A DNA stretch of 64,000 nucleotides from Tyzzerella sp. GTDB taxonomy: Bacteria > Bacillota > Clostridia > Lachnospirales > Lachnospiraceae. Shown piece by piece: positions 24,015 to 34,343 of this stretch. Below the pieces are notes generated by a model. That model made no database searches, was not told where the DNA came from, and saw only the letters and a list, made by a program, of their open reading frames with translations. The DNA is taken from contig JAFUOS010000013.1 of NCBI GenBank assembly GCA_017472665.1, positions 1 to 64,000 on the forward strand, in the 5' to 3' direction. The position numbers and the translations under genes were made by a program. Numbering within the stretch: position 1 is the first letter of the stretch; every line of letters begins with the position of its first letter.

Positions 24015-25775
24015 ATGGAAAAATGGTTTGTCACGCGAAAAGGGGCACCTTTTCAAGAAATTGCAGAAAAATTTCAGATTCATCCGGTTCTGGCGAGGTT
24101 GATTCGCAACCGTGATGTGATTGGAGATGAAAATATTGAACTGTATTTGCATGGAACGATTGCGGATTTACATGATGGAATGCTCATGAAGGATATGGAC
24201 AAGGCTGTTGATATTTTGCTTGAGAAGATTCGAGAGGATAAGAAAATCCGTATCATTGGCGATTATGATATAGATGGAATCAATGCGACCTATATTTTGC
24301 AGGAAGGGCTGCGCATGCTTGGCGGAGACGTGGATACCGATATTCCAGACCGCATGAAGGACGGTTATGGACTCAATAAAAATCTGATTGACCGTGCATT
24401 TGATGATGAGATTGATACCATTATTACTTGTGACAATGGAATCGCTGCAAAGGATGAGATTGCATACGGAAAGCGTCTCGGCATGACGATTATTGTGACT
24501 GATCATCATGAGGTGCCATACGAGGAGATGGATGAGGAAAAACATTACATTCTGCCTCCGGCGGATGCCGTAATTGACCCGAAACAGGAAAATTGTGAAT
24601 ATCCATTTAAAGGTTTGTGCGGTGCGGCAGTTGCGTACAAGCTGGTGGAAACGTTGTTTCAGGTGACTGGAAGAGATGTGGACGACGTGGACTATCTCAT
24701 GGAAAACGTGGCGATTGCGACGGTTGGAGATGTTATGGATTTGGTGGAGGAGAACCGTATCTTTGTAAAACAGGGCTTAGAAATGCTAAAGAGGACGCAG
24801 AATTTGGGATTGAAAGCTTTGATTGAGTGTACGGGCGTGGACGCAGCGCGCTTGTCTGCATACCACATTGGATTTGTGATTGGTCCATGCCTGAATGCAA
24901 GCGGCCGTCTGGATACTGCGAAGCGAGCGTTGGAACTTTTGGGTGCTAAGACAAAGAAAGAAGCAGATGTTTTGGCAGGGGATTTGAAAGCACTCAATGA
25001 CAACCGAAAAGACATGACGGCAATTGCAGTAGAAGAAGCGATACAGATGATCGAGGAATCTTCTTTACAGAATGATAAAGTGCTAGTGGTGTATTTGCCA
25101 GAATGCCATGAAAGTCTGGCGGGCATTGTTGCCGGAAGAGTACGTGAGCGGTTTTATAAGCCGATATTTATCTTAACGAAAGCAGAAGAAGGCGTGAAAG
25201 GTTCCGGGCGTTCCATTGAAAGTTATCACATGTACGAGGAACTCAATAAATGCAAAGATTTGCTTACAAGGTTTGGGGGACACAAACTGGCGGCAGGCGT
25301 TTCACTGGAAGAAGAAAATGTAGACATTTTCCGAAAGGTATTGAATGAGAATGCGACGCTGACGGAGGATGATTTGATTGCAAAGGTTTCCATCGATATG
25401 CAGATGCCGCTTGGCTATGTCAGTGAGAAGCTGGTGGATGAGTTGGAACTTCTGGAGCCATTTGGAAAAGGAAATACGAAGCCGGTTTTCGTAGAAAAAG
25501 AAATTGAGATTTTAAAAGGGGAAAAACTTGGGAAAAATCAGAATGTGTTGAAACTTCGGGTGCAGGATGCGCAGGGGACTACCATGGATGCCGTATACTT
25601 TGGAAATATTCCTTTGTTTGAAGAGTATTTGGAAGAGAAGTATGATAAGCTGGCAGTTCGACAGATGCTGATGGGACGTAGAACTGGTATGAAACTGGCG
25701 TTTACTTATTATCCGACTATCAATGAGTATATGGGTAGAAAGAACGTACAGATTGTGATTCAAAATTATCAATGA
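24015..25775 (+). CDS. recJ: RecJ, single-stranded-DNA-specific 5'-3' exonuclease
   Basis: 586 residues from ATG 24015. The DHH phosphoesterase domain shows DYDIDG near residue 82, CDNG, and DHH at about 163-165 (VTDHHEVP). The DHHA1 domain contains ASGRLDTAKRALEL and SGRS, with GGHKLAAGVS near residue 425. A C-terminal OB-fold follows. RecJ resects DNA ends in recombination and mismatch repair. ATG 24015 is chosen because GAAGGAG is 7 nt upstream; the longer frame from TTG 23967 overlaps the promoter. The recJ-apt-relA order is conserved in Firmicutes. Confidence 0.94.
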   Translation: MEKWFVTRKGAPFQEIAEKFQIHPVLARLIRNRDVIGDENIELYLHGTIADLHDGMLMKDMDKAVDILLEKIREDKKIRIIGDYDIDGINATYILQEGLRMLGGDVDTDIPDRMKDGYGLNKNLIDRAFDDEIDTIITCDNGIAAKDEIAYGKRLGMTIIVTDHHEVPYEEMDEEKHYILPPADAVIDPKQENCEYPFKGLCGAAVAYKLVETLFQVTGRDVDDVDYLMENVAIATVGDVMDLVEENRIFVKQGLEMLKRTQNLGLKALIECTGVDAARLSAYHIGFVIGPCLNASGRLDTAKRALELLGAKTKKEADVLAGDLKALNDNRKDMTAIAVEEAIQMIEESSLQNDKVLVVYLPECHESLAGIVAGRVRERFYKPIFILTKAEEGVKGSGRSIESYHMYEELNKCKDLLTRFGGHKLAAGVSLEEENVDIFRKVLNENATLTEDDLIAKVSIDMQMPLGYVSEKLVDELELLEPFGKGNTKPVFVEKEIEILKGEKLGKNQNVLKLRVQDAQGTTMDAVYFGNIPLFEEYLEEKYDKLAVRQMLMGRRTGMKLAFTYYPTINEYMGRKNVQIVIQNYQ

Positions 25776-25806
25776 TATGAAAATAATCAGTCGTAATTTT
25801 CAACGA

Positions 25807-25835
25807 TTGAAAAATAAAATAAAAAATGATATACT
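25807..25835 (+). promoter_or_regulatory. Promoter of apt-relA
   Basis: TTGAAA (25807-25812), 17-bp spacer, TATACT (25830-25835), 34 bp before the apt start. Confidence 0.7.
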
Positions 25836-25869
25836 AAAATATACTTTTTTAAATTTAGGAGTGACGTAT

Positions 25870-26397
25870 ATGATAAAACCAATCGAAGAATATGTAAGAA
25901 GTATTGTAGATTTTCCAGAACCAGGAATTATTTTTCGAGATGTGACAAGTATTTTAGAAGATGCAGATGGCTTACATCTTGCGATAGATTTGATGCAGGA
26001 AAAATTGGATGGAGTAGATTTTGATGTAGTGGTAGGACCAGAGTCCAGAGGATTTATTTTCGGAGTACCGATTGCCTACAATCAACATAAATCATTTGTT
26101 CCAGTACGTAAAAAAGGGAAATTGCCATGCGAGACCATTTCACAGGAATATGATTTGGAATACGGCAGTGCAGTGATTGAGATGCACAAAGATTCCATCA
26201 AACCAGGTCAGAAAGTCGTTATCATTGATGATTTAATGGCAACAGGCGGAACGATTGAAGCGATTATTAAAATGATAGAAGCACTTGGCGGAATCGTTGT
26301 AAAGATTGTATTTTTGATGGAATTAGAAGGATTGCAAGGTCGAAAGAGATTAGAAGGATACGATGTGGAAACCGTGATTGCATATCCGGGGAAATAA
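25870..26397 (+). CDS. apt: Adenine phosphoribosyltransferase
   Basis: 175 residues from ATG 25870, the normal family length. APRT salvages adenine with PRPP to AMP. It shows FPEPGIIFRDVTSIL, VVGPESRGFIFG, the hood/flexible region KGKLP and the PRPP loop VVIIDDLMATGGT. An upstream in-frame ATG at 25777 would add 31 AT-rich residues with no RBS, and the -35/-10 promoter lies within that stretch, so it is rejected. RBS AGGAGTGA. It is 22 bp upstream of relA, linking purine salvage and (p)ppGpp metabolism. Confidence 0.96.
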   Translation: MIKPIEEYVRSIVDFPEPGIIFRDVTSILEDADGLHLAIDLMQEKLDGVDFDVVVGPESRGFIFGVPIAYNQHKSFVPVRKKGKLPCETISQEYDLEYGSAVIEMHKDSIKPGQKVVIIDDLMATGGTIEAIIKMIEALGGIVVKIVFLMELEGLQGRKRLEGYDVETVIAYPGK

Positions 26398-26419
26398 TAT
26401 TTCAGAGGGGGCAGATACG

Positions 26420-28720
26420 ATGGCTTATGAGAGTAGTTTAGAAAAACCATATACCGGACTTGAGATTGTAGACGGCCATGCTGTAAAAGCGCCTGAGGAT
26501 TATCAGGATCCAAAGAAATTGTATGAGATGCTGATTTCACGCGTGCGCAAATATCACCCTTCAGCAGACATTACCATGATTGCAAAGGCATTTGATATTG
26601 CATATCATGCACACGAAGGACAATACCGTAAGTCGGGAGAAGCATATATTATCCATCCGTTATGGGTAGCTATCATTTTAGCGGATTTGGAGTTAGACAA
26701 GGAAACGATCGTGGCCGGTCTTCTACATGATGTTGTGGAAGATACTGTCATGACTGAGGAAGAAATCACAGATGTTTTTGGCGCCGAAGTTTCCCTTTTG
26801 GTAGATGGCGTTACAAAACTGGGACAGTTGTCTTATTCAGCAGATAAATTGGAAGTGCAGGCCGAGAATCTCCGTAAGATGTTCTTGGCGATGGCAAAGG
26901 ACATTCGTGTCATTTTGATTAAACTTGCGGACCGTCTTCATAATATGAGAACGCTGGAATTCATGCGTCCGGAAAAACAGATGGAAAAGGCAAAAGAGAC
27001 CATGGATATCTATGCGCCGCTTGCTCAGCGTCTGGGTATTTCCAAGATTAAGACGGAGTTAGATGACTTGTCTCTGAAATATTCCAAACCGGAAGTCTTT
27101 TATGATTTGGTTCGTCAGATCAATGAAAGAAAGACGGAGCGGGAAGAATTTGTCGCTATGATTGTAAAAGAAGTGTCTGAACATATGGCGAATGCAAACA
27201 TTAAGTGCGAAGTAAAGGGCCGTGTGAAGCATTTCTTCAGTATTTATAAGAAAATGGTAAATCAGAATAAAACGGTGGATGAGATTTATGACTTGTTTGC
27301 CGTGCGTATTATCGTGGATTCTGTGAGGGACTGTTATGCGGCGCTCGGTGTGATTCACGAGATGTACACACCGGTTCCAGGCCGTTTTAAAGATTACATT
27401 GCGATGCCAAAGCCAAATATGTATCAATCGCTTCACACGACTTTGATGAGCTCGGTTGGTCAGCCTTTCGAGATTCAGATTCGTACGGCTGAGATGCACA
27501 AGACAGCGGAATATGGTATTGCGGCTCACTGGAAATACAAAGAAAACGGCAATAGTCAGAAGAGTGTGGCTACTCAGGAAGAAGAAAAATTAACCTGGCT
27601 GCGTCAGATTTTGGAATGGCAGCAGGATACAGACAACCGTGAATTTTTAAGTCTGTTAAAAGGCGGCTTGGATTTATTTGCAGAAGATGTATATTGCTTT
27701 ACACCAAATGGAGATGTAAAGAACCTGCCAAATGGTTCAACTCCGGTCGATTTCGCTTATTCTATCCATAGTGCGGTTGGAAATAAGATGGTCGGTGCTC
27801 GTGTAAACGGCAAGATGGTCAATATTGATTATAAGATTCAGAACGGCGACCGTATTGAGATTCTGACTTCACAGAATTCGAAAGGACCTAGCCGTGACTG
27901 GCTGAATATCGTCAAGAGTACGCAGGCACGCAACAAGATTAATCAATGGTTCAAGAAAGAATTAAAAGAAGAAAATATTGTGCGTGGAAAAGAACTTTTG
28001 CAGGCATATTGCAAAGCGAAGTCTTTAGTGTACAGCGATTTGACAAAACCAAAATATTTGCAGGTTGTGCAGGTGAAATATGGTTTCAAAGAATGGGAAG
28101 GCATTCTTGCTACCGTGGGTCACGGCGGGCTGAAGGAAGGTCAGGTTATCAACCGTCTTCTGGAAGAATATACGAAAGACCACAAAGAAGAGATCACGGA
28201 TGAGAAAATTATTGAACGCGTGAAAGAAGCGACGAAGCGTACGGCGCATGTGGCAAAATCAAAGAGTGGCATTGTGGTAAAAGGTATTGATGATATGGCA
28301 GTACGTTTTTCGCGATGTTGTAATCCGGTGCCGGGCGACGAGATTGTTGGTTTCGTTACAAGAGGCCGCGGTATGTCGATTCATAGAACAGACTGTGTTA
28401 ATATTTTGAATTTATCAGATTCGGAGCGTATTCGATTGATTGATGCGGAGTGGGAGGCAAGTATCACGGAAGAACGTGGTCAGTATATGTCAAGCATCAA
28501 GATTTATGCGAATAACCGACAGGGTCTTTTGATGGAAGTGTCGAAAGTATTTACGGAAAACAAGATTGATATCAGCAGTATCAATACGCACACCAGCAAG
28601 CAGGACATTGCAACTTTAGAACTCAGTTTTGTGGTCGGTGGCCGCGATGAACTGAATCATGTGATTGAAAAATTACGTCAGATTCCGAGTGTGATTGATA
28701 TCGAACGTACGACAGGGTAA
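26420..28720 (+). CDS. relA: Bifunctional (p)ppGpp synthetase/hydrolase (Rel)
   Basis: 766 residues. Order: HD hydrolase domain (HAHEGQYRKSGEAYIIHP, LLHDVVEDT near 102, RLHNMRTLEF), synthetase domain (FSIYKKM, YDLFAVRIIV, YQSLHTT), TGS domain (VYCFTPNGDVKNLPNGST near 430), zinc-finger/CC domain (RFSRCCNPVPGDEIVGF) and C-terminal ACT domain. HD active-site residues appear intact, so both synthesis and hydrolysis are expected. ATG 26420 follows AGAGGGGG; the longer frame from 26378 overlaps apt. It controls the stringent response on ribosomes. Confidence 0.97.
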   Translation: MAYESSLEKPYTGLEIVDGHAVKAPEDYQDPKKLYEMLISRVRKYHPSADITMIAKAFDIAYHAHEGQYRKSGEAYIIHPLWVAIILADLELDKETIVAGLLHDVVEDTVMTEEEITDVFGAEVSLLVDGVTKLGQLSYSADKLEVQAENLRKMFLAMAKDIRVILIKLADRLHNMRTLEFMRPEKQMEKAKETMDIYAPLAQRLGISKIKTELDDLSLKYSKPEVFYDLVRQINERKTEREEFVAMIVKEVSEHMANANIKCEVKGRVKHFFSIYKKMVNQNKTVDEIYDLFAVRIIVDSVRDCYAALGVIHEMYTPVPGRFKDYIAMPKPNMYQSLHTTLMSSVGQPFEIQIRTAEMHKTAEYGIAAHWKYKENGNSQKSVATQEEEKLTWLRQILEWQQDTDNREFLSLLKGGLDLFAEDVYCFTPNGDVKNLPNGSTPVDFAYSIHSAVGNKMVGARVNGKMVNIDYKIQNGDRIEILTSQNSKGPSRDWLNIVKSTQARNKINQWFKKELKEENIVRGKELLQAYCKAKSLVYSDLTKPKYLQVVQVKYGFKEWEGILATVGHGGLKEGQVINRLLEEYTKDHKEEITDEKIIERVKEATKRTAHVAKSKSGIVVKGIDDMAVRFSRCCNPVPGDEIVGFVTRGRGMSIHRTDCVNILNLSDSERIRLIDAEWEASITEERGQYMSSIKIYANNRQGLLMEVSKVFTENKIDISSINTHTSKQDIATLELSFVVGGRDELNHVIEKLRQIPSVIDIERTTG

Positions 28721-28769
28721 GAAGTCGCGCGTACGGTGTGGTAAGAAGTGGAATTTGATTAGTGTGATT

Positions 28770-28802
28770 AAGGTCAGAATCAAGGAAGGTTCTGGCCTTT
28801 TC
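28770..28802 (+). terminator. Rho-independent terminator after relA
   Basis: AAGGTCAGAA (28770-28779) pairs with TTCTGGCCTT (28790-28799) with one G-U pair and a 10-nt loop, ending in TTTTC. Confidence 0.7.
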
Positions 28803-28838
28803 CTGTATCTGCAGAAAGAAAAACCTTCCCGAAATTCC

Positions 28839-28867
28839 TTGTGCAACACTTTGGATTGCGATATAAT
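28839..28867 (+). promoter_or_regulatory. Promoter of the MBL hydrolase gene
   Basis: TTGTGC (28839-28844), 17-bp spacer, TATAAT (28862-28867), 41 bp before the start codon. Confidence 0.6.
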
Positions 28868-28908
28868 AACGTAGAAATTAACAAGAATTCAACAGGATAG
28901 GAAAAATA

Positions 28909-29529
28909 ATGAAAATAGAAAAATTTGTACTGGGTTCCCTTGGAACGAATTGTTATTTGATTGAGAACGAAGAGACGAAGGAATTGGTAGTTGTAGATCC
29001 CGCAACTTGCCCGGAATATTTGATAAGTCATGTGAAGTCGAATGGTTATAACCCAAAAGCAATTTTGTTGACACATGGACATTTTGACCATGTGATGGGG
29101 ATTGAAGGATGGGTGAAAGAGTTTGGGATTCCGGTGTATCTTCATGAAGAGGAAAAAGAGATATTGGCGAACCCGCAGTTGAATTTGTCAGCGGTGTTTG
29201 GAAGCAATTATGCGTATGAGCAGGTGAAGTGCCTTAAAGATGGTGATATGCTCGATGTGGCAGGATTTCATTTCAAAGTCATTCATACACCAGGGCATAC
29301 GGCAGGTGGATGCTGTTATTATGAAGAAGCAGAAGAAGTGTTAATTAGTGGAGATACGTTGTTTCGGCTTAGTGTGGGAAGAAGTGATTTTCCTACAGGA
29401 AATGGTGCTGTGTTGGCGAAGTCGATTCGAGAAAAGTTGTTCTGTCTGCCAGATGATGTGATGGTGTATCCGGGGCATAATGATTTGACGTGCATCGGGG
29501 ATGAGAGAGGGCGTAATCCGTTTGTGTAA
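28909..29529 (+). CDS. MBL-fold hydrolase (glyoxalase II/YqgX-like)
   Basis: 206 residues, a compact metallo-beta-lactamase domain. Motifs: LTHGHFDHVMG (HxHxDH), HTPGHTAGGCCYY, SGDTLFRLSVGRSDFPTG and the C-terminal YPGHNDLT. Such stand-alone proteins hydrolyse thioesters or persulfide-type substrates; the glutathione-specific domain of true glyoxalase II is missing, so the substrate is open. It is often found between relA and hemZ in Lachnospiraceae. The stretch after it (29530-29715) shows only a small GGTTC/GAACC hairpin. Confidence 0.82.
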   Translation: MKIEKFVLGSLGTNCYLIENEETKELVVVDPATCPEYLISHVKSNGYNPKAILLTHGHFDHVMGIEGWVKEFGIPVYLHEEEKEILANPQLNLSAVFGSNYAYEQVKCLKDGDMLDVAGFHFKVIHTPGHTAGGCCYYEEAEEVLISGDTLFRLSVGRSDFPTGNGAVLAKSIREKLFCLPDDVMVYPGHNDLTCIGDERGRNPFV

Positions 29530-29715
29530 CAGGATGTATGCCGGTTCGTAAAGAACCAGCAGTCTTCGTGGCAGTGTCATTTGGTTAAGAAAAGGACTAG
29601 AAAGCATATAGAATTTTAAATTTAAACAATTTTAGATGCTGTAAAGGATATATATACCCATGAGATTTCAATATTATCATTTAATATTATTATATGAGTT
29701 ACAAAGAGGTTTAAG

Positions 29716-31275
29716 ATGATTCGAATTACCGTTCAAAACGAAGTATACGTATACGATATGTATCATATTACCAAAGCCTTTTGGCCGGCAGAAGTTTATG
29801 AACAGATTGTAGATGAGACAAGTGAAGACACCATTTGTATAGAAGCAAAAGGTTATGCTCGAGATGTATTTATTGTGCATCCAGAAGAAGTAGCCAACAT
29901 AGAAGAACGCAAACTGAAAAAAAGATACGTCAATCTAAAATTGTATGATTGGCTCTGTAAAAATACCAACAAAGAACTTGCTTGGGGCATCTTGACTGGA
30001 GTGCGTCCGACTAAACTCATGATGACACTTTTGGAATCCGGTATGTCAAAAGAAGAAGTGAAGCGGTGGATGAAAGAAAACTACCGAATCACAGAGGAGA
30101 AAGCAGAGTTAGGAATTCAGGTCGCAAAGAAAGAAAAAGCATTGCTGGAGCAGTTAGATTACAAGGATGGTTTCAGCCTTTATGTTGGAATCCCATTTTG
30201 CCCAACAATCTGTTCTTACTGCTCGTTTTCTTCTTATCCAATTGAAATATGGAAGAAGAGTGTGGATGAATATTTAGATGCAGTATGCAAGGAGCTTACA
30301 TTTATTAGCGAAATGGCAAAACAAAAACAGAAAAAGTTAAATACAGTCTATATCGGAGGTGGAACACCGACCACGTTAGAGCCAGAACAACTAGACAGGC
30401 TGTTAACCCATTTGGAGACACATTTTTCTTATGCTGATTTAAAGGAAATCACGGTGGAAGCTGGAAGGCCAGACAGCATCACAAAAGAAAAATTGGAAGT
30501 GTTAAAAGCACATCATATCGGAAGAATTTCGATTAATCCGCAGACGATGCAACAGAAGACACTGAACGAAATCGGAAGACGGCACACGGTGGAAGACATT
30601 AGACGTGTGTATACGATGGCGAGGGAAATTGGCTTTGACAATATCAATATGGATTTGATTGCTGGACTTCCGGGTGAGACGGTGGAAGATATGCAGGATA
30701 CGCTGGAGCAAATCAAAGAGATGGCACCAGACAGTCTGACGGTACATGCATTGGCGATGAAGCGGGCGTCGCGATTGACGAGAGAGCAGAAGGAGCGACA
30801 AGCCGTAGAACGGAAACAGCAGGGACGAGATGCACAGGAATGTGACAAATCCGATCCTGCGCAAGAAAACAGCGGTCGAGTGCTTAATGCTGTGGAACAG
30901 GACGCAGCGCAGATTGCAGATAATTTGTCTCGCATGATAGATATGGCTGCTGATTACGCCAAAGACATGGATTTAGCCCCATATTACCTCTACAGACAGA
31001 AAAATATTGCGGGAAATTTTGAAAATGTTGGCTACGCAAAGGTTGACAAAGCCGGAATATACAATATACTTATTATGGAGGAAAAACAATCGATTATCGC
31101 GGTGGGCGCAGGCGCATCGACCAAGATTGTGGTTCCCAACGAGCAGGCAGTGATTGACCCGAAGACGGGAAATAAAAAGAACATTGTCCGCACAGAAAAC
31201 GTAAAAGACGTAGAGCAATACATCAACCGAATTGATGAAATGATAGAACGAAAAGGAGAATGGCTATGGCATTAA
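29716..31275 (+). CDS. hemZ: HemZ, radical-SAM coproporphyrinogen III dehydrogenase-like protein
   Basis: 519 residues. About 150 N-terminal residues specific to HemZ precede a radical SAM core with the 4Fe-4S motif CPTICSYCSFSSYP (C-x3-C-x2-C). TVYIGGGTPTTLEPEQL and INMDLIAGLPGETVEDM follow. The family is oxygen-independent coproporphyrinogen oxidase-like, although no other haem genes are visible here, so the true substrate is unproven. Between the core and the C-terminal domain there is a long polar linker (about 355-395, Gln/Glu/Arg-rich). The 3' end overlaps hisS by 10 bp. Confidence 0.85.
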   Translation: MIRITVQNEVYVYDMYHITKAFWPAEVYEQIVDETSEDTICIEAKGYARDVFIVHPEEVANIEERKLKKRYVNLKLYDWLCKNTNKELAWGILTGVRPTKLMMTLLESGMSKEEVKRWMKENYRITEEKAELGIQVAKKEKALLEQLDYKDGFSLYVGIPFCPTICSYCSFSSYPIEIWKKSVDEYLDAVCKELTFISEMAKQKQKKLNTVYIGGGTPTTLEPEQLDRLLTHLETHFSYADLKEITVEAGRPDSITKEKLEVLKAHHIGRISINPQTMQQKTLNEIGRRHTVEDIRRVYTMAREIGFDNINMDLIAGLPGETVEDMQDTLEQIKEMAPDSLTVHALAMKRASRLTREQKERQAVERKQQGRDAQECDKSDPAQENSGRVLNAVEQDAAQIADNLSRMIDMAADYAKDMDLAPYYLYRQKNIAGNFENVGYAKVDKAGIYNILIMEEKQSIIAVGAGASTKIVVPNEQAVIDPKTGNKKNIVRTENVKDVEQYINRIDEMIERKGEWLWH

Positions 31276-32528
31276 AAAAGAAACCGGTTACCGGTATGAA
31301 GGACATGCTCCCAAAGGAAATGGAAATCCGAGATTATGTCATTCAGATGATTAAAGATACCTACAAAACCTTCGGATTTACATCCATGGAGACTCCATGT
31401 GTAGAACATATTGAGAACCTTTGCAGCAAGCAAGGTGGCGATAACGAAAAGTTAATTTTCAAAATCTTAAAACGTGGAGAAAAATTAAAAATTGACGAAG
31501 CAAAGGAAGAAAGTGACTTGGTAGACGGAGGTCTCAGATATGACCTTACTGTACCTCTTGCAAGATATTATGCAAATCATGCAAACGAGCTTCCATCTCC
31601 ATTTAAGGCAATGCAGATTGGAAATGTATGGCGTGCTGACCGTCCACAAAGAGGTCGTTTCCGTCAGTTTGTGCAATGCGATATTGATATTCTTGGTGAG
31701 CCAAGCAACCTAGCAGAAATTGAATTGATTCTTGCAACTACAGCAATGCTTGGAAAGTTAGGTTTCAGTAACTTTACCGTATGCATCAATGATAGAAATA
31801 TCTTGAAAGCAATGGCTGCATACAGCGGTTTCCGTGAAGAAGATTATGACGAAGTATTTATCATTTTGGACAAGATGGACAAAATCGGCGCAGAAGGCGT
31901 GGCAAATGAGTTGAATGAACTTGGCGGCTACACGAAGGAAAACGTGGACACCTATTTAGCATTATTTGACCAAATCAGCGGTGATATCGAAGGAATTCGT
32001 TTCTGTAAAGAGAAACTCAATGGCTTCCTTGATGAAAAGATTGCAGATGGCATGGAAATGATTATTTCCAGCGTGGAAGCAGCGAAAGAAGCAGAATTTA
32101 AAGTGAAATTCGACCCAACTCTTGTAAGAGGACAATCTTATTATACAGGAACCATTTTTGAAATCAGAATGGATGAGTTCGGCGGCTCCGTTGCAGGCGG
32201 CGGACGTTACGATAAGATGATTGGAAAATTCACAGGACAGGACACACCGGCATGTGGATTCTCAATCGGATTTGAACGTATTGCAATGCTTCTTTTGGAA
32301 AATGGTTATGAGCCAGGTAATAAAAAAGAAAAGAAAGCATACTTGATTGAAAAGAACATGCCGAAAGAAGGTATTTTAAATGTGCTTGCGATGGCAAAAG
32401 CAGACCGCGAGGCTGGAAAACAGGTTCTGATTGTGAATATGAAGAAGAATAAAAAGTTCCAGAAAGACCAGTTGGCTGAAGAAGGATATGCAGATATTCA
32501 AGAGGTATACAGGGATTCGATAAATTAG
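31266..32528 (+). CDS. hisS: Histidyl-tRNA synthetase
   Basis: 420 residues, class II synthetase charging tRNA-His. It begins KKPVTGMKDMLP (G-x-x-D family start). Motif 2 is NVWRADRPQRGRFRQFVQCD; the histidine A loops include LVRGQSYYTGTIFE and GGRYDKM; motif 3 is CGFSIGFERI. The C-terminal anticodon domain is short. ATG 31266 is chosen over ATG 31260 because AAGGAG at 31253-31258 is then 7 nt away. The coding start overlaps the end of hemZ, so translation is probably coupled. aspS follows after 17 bp. Confidence 0.95.
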   Translation: MALKKKPVTGMKDMLPKEMEIRDYVIQMIKDTYKTFGFTSMETPCVEHIENLCSKQGGDNEKLIFKILKRGEKLKIDEAKEESDLVDGGLRYDLTVPLARYYANHANELPSPFKAMQIGNVWRADRPQRGRFRQFVQCDIDILGEPSNLAEIELILATTAMLGKLGFSNFTVCINDRNILKAMAAYSGFREEDYDEVFIILDKMDKIGAEGVANELNELGGYTKENVDTYLALFDQISGDIEGIRFCKEKLNGFLDEKIADGMEMIISSVEAAKEAEFKVKFDPTLVRGQSYYTGTIFEIRMDEFGGSVAGGGRYDKMIGKFTGQDTPACGFSIGFERIAMLLLENGYEPGNKKEKKAYLIEKNMPKEGILNVLAMAKADREAGKQVLIVNMKKNKKFQKDQLAEEGYADIQEVYRDSIN

Positions 32529-32545
32529 AGAAAGAGGAAAACAAA

Positions 32546-34342
32546 ATGGCAGAATCAATGAAAGGCTTAAAAAGAAGCCACAGATGTGCAGAGTTAAACA
32601 AAGCAAACATTGGCGAAACAGTTACCGTTATGGGCTGGGTTCAGAAAAACCGTAATAAAGGCGGTATCGTGTTTGTTGATTTACGTGACCGTTCCGGAAT
32701 CTTACAATTGATTTTCGAAAACGGCAGCGTGAGTGAAGAAGATTTTGAAAAAGCAGGAAAGCTTAGAAGTGAATTCGTAATCGCAGCAGTGGGAACCGTA
32801 GAAGCACGTTCCGGCGCGGTGAATGAAAATCTTGCAACAGGGGAAATCGAAGTCCGTGTGAAAGAACTTCGTATTTTATCAGAATCTGAAACACCACCGT
32901 TCCCAATCGAAGAAAACAGCAAGACAAAGGAAGAGTTACGTTTAAAATATCGTTACTTAGATTTAAGAAGGCCTGACCTGCAGAGAAACTTAATGATGCG
33001 AAGTAAAGCAGCAACACTTACTCGTCAATTCTTGGCAGACGAAGGATTCCTGGAAATCGAAACTCCTATCTTAGTGGGAAGTACACCAGAAGGCGCCAGA
33101 GACTATTTAGTACCAAGCCGTGTACACCAAGGAAGTTTCTATGCATTGCCACAATCACCGCAATTGTTCAAACAATTGTTGATGTGCTCTGGTTACGACC
33201 GTTATTTCCAAATTGCAAAATGCTTCCGTGACGAAGACTTGCGTGCAGACCGTCAACCAGAATTTACTCAAATCGATATGGAATTATCTTTTGTTGATGT
33301 AGATGATGTTATCGATGTAAATGAAAGATTACTTGCAAAAATATTTAAAGAAATCTTAGATGTAGAAGTACCACTTCCAATTCAGAGAATGACATGGCAG
33401 GAAGCAATGGACCGCTTCGGCTCAGACAAGCCAGATATCCGTTTCGGCATGGAATTAGTGGACGTTTCTGAAGTTGTAAAAGACTGCGAGTTTGTAGTAT
33501 TCAAAGGCGCATTAGAAAATGGCGGAAGCGTTCGTGGTATCAACGCAAAAGGCCAAGGCGCTATGCCACGTAAGAAAATCGATAAATTGGTTGATTTTGC
33601 AAAAGACTTCGGTGCAAAAGGACTTGCATACATTGCAATGGGGGAAGATGGCACAGTAAAATCTTCCTTTGCAAAATTCATGACAGAAGACCAAATGGCA
33701 GCACTCATCAAAGCGATGGACGGCGAAAATGGCGACTTGTTGTTATTCGCAGCTGACAAGAATAAAGTAGTTTGGGATGTACTTGGTAACTTGCGTCTTG
33801 AAATCGCTCGTCAGTTAGAAATCTTAGATAAAGGTGATTACAAGTTCTTATGGGTAACAGAATTCCCATTGTTAGAATGGAACGATGAGCAAAATCGTTA
33901 TCAGGCAATGCACCATCCATTTACAATGCCAATGGAAGAAGATTTACATTTGATTGATACAGATCCAGGTAAAGTACGTGCGAAAGCATATGATATCGTA
34001 CTCAATGGTACAGAGCTTGGTGGCGGTAGTGTCAGAATCTTTAATAATGAAATCCAGAATAAGATGTTTGAGGTGCTTGGATTTACCAAAGAACAGGCAC
34101 AAGAACAATTTGGATTCTTACTCAATGCATTCAAATACGGAGTTCCACCACACGCAGGACTTGCTTATGGTTTGGACCGTCTGATTATGCTTATGGCAAA
34201 AGAGGATAGTATCCGTGATGTGATTGCATTCCCGAAGGTGAAAGATGCTTCTTGTCTTATGACAGAGGCTCCTACGAGAGTAGAGCAGAAGCAGCTTGAC
34301 GAACTGGGGATTGCACTGGTGGAAGAAAAAACAGAAGAATAG
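32546..34342 (+). CDS. aspS: Aspartyl-tRNA synthetase
   Basis: 598 residues, the bacterial form. N-terminal OB-fold anticodon domain (VMGWVQKNRNKGGIVFVDLR), class II core with FLEIETPILVGSTPEGARDYLVPSR, motif 2 FRDEDLRADRQPEFTQID, the bacterial GAD insertion (about 290-420), and motif 3 AYGLDRLIMLM. RBS AAAGAGG precedes ATG 32546. No T-box was found upstream of hisS or aspS in this window, unlike pheS. A strong bidirectional terminator follows. Confidence 0.96.
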   Translation: MAESMKGLKRSHRCAELNKANIGETVTVMGWVQKNRNKGGIVFVDLRDRSGILQLIFENGSVSEEDFEKAGKLRSEFVIAAVGTVEARSGAVNENLATGEIEVRVKELRILSESETPPFPIEENSKTKEELRLKYRYLDLRRPDLQRNLMMRSKAATLTRQFLADEGFLEIETPILVGSTPEGARDYLVPSRVHQGSFYALPQSPQLFKQLLMCSGYDRYFQIAKCFRDEDLRADRQPEFTQIDMELSFVDVDDVIDVNERLLAKIFKEILDVEVPLPIQRMTWQEAMDRFGSDKPDIRFGMELVDVSEVVKDCEFVVFKGALENGGSVRGINAKGQGAMPRKKIDKLVDFAKDFGAKGLAYIAMGEDGTVKSSFAKFMTEDQMAALIKAMDGENGDLLLFAADKNKVVWDVLGNLRLEIARQLEILDKGDYKFLWVTEFPLLEWNDEQNRYQAMHHPFTMPMEEDLHLIDTDPGKVRAKAYDIVLNGTELGGGSVRIFNNEIQNKMFEVLGFTKEQAQEQFGFLLNAFKYGVPPHAGLAYGLDRLIMLMAKEDSIRDVIAFPKVKDASCLMTEAPTRVEQKQLDELGIALVEEKTEE

Positions 34343-34343
34343 G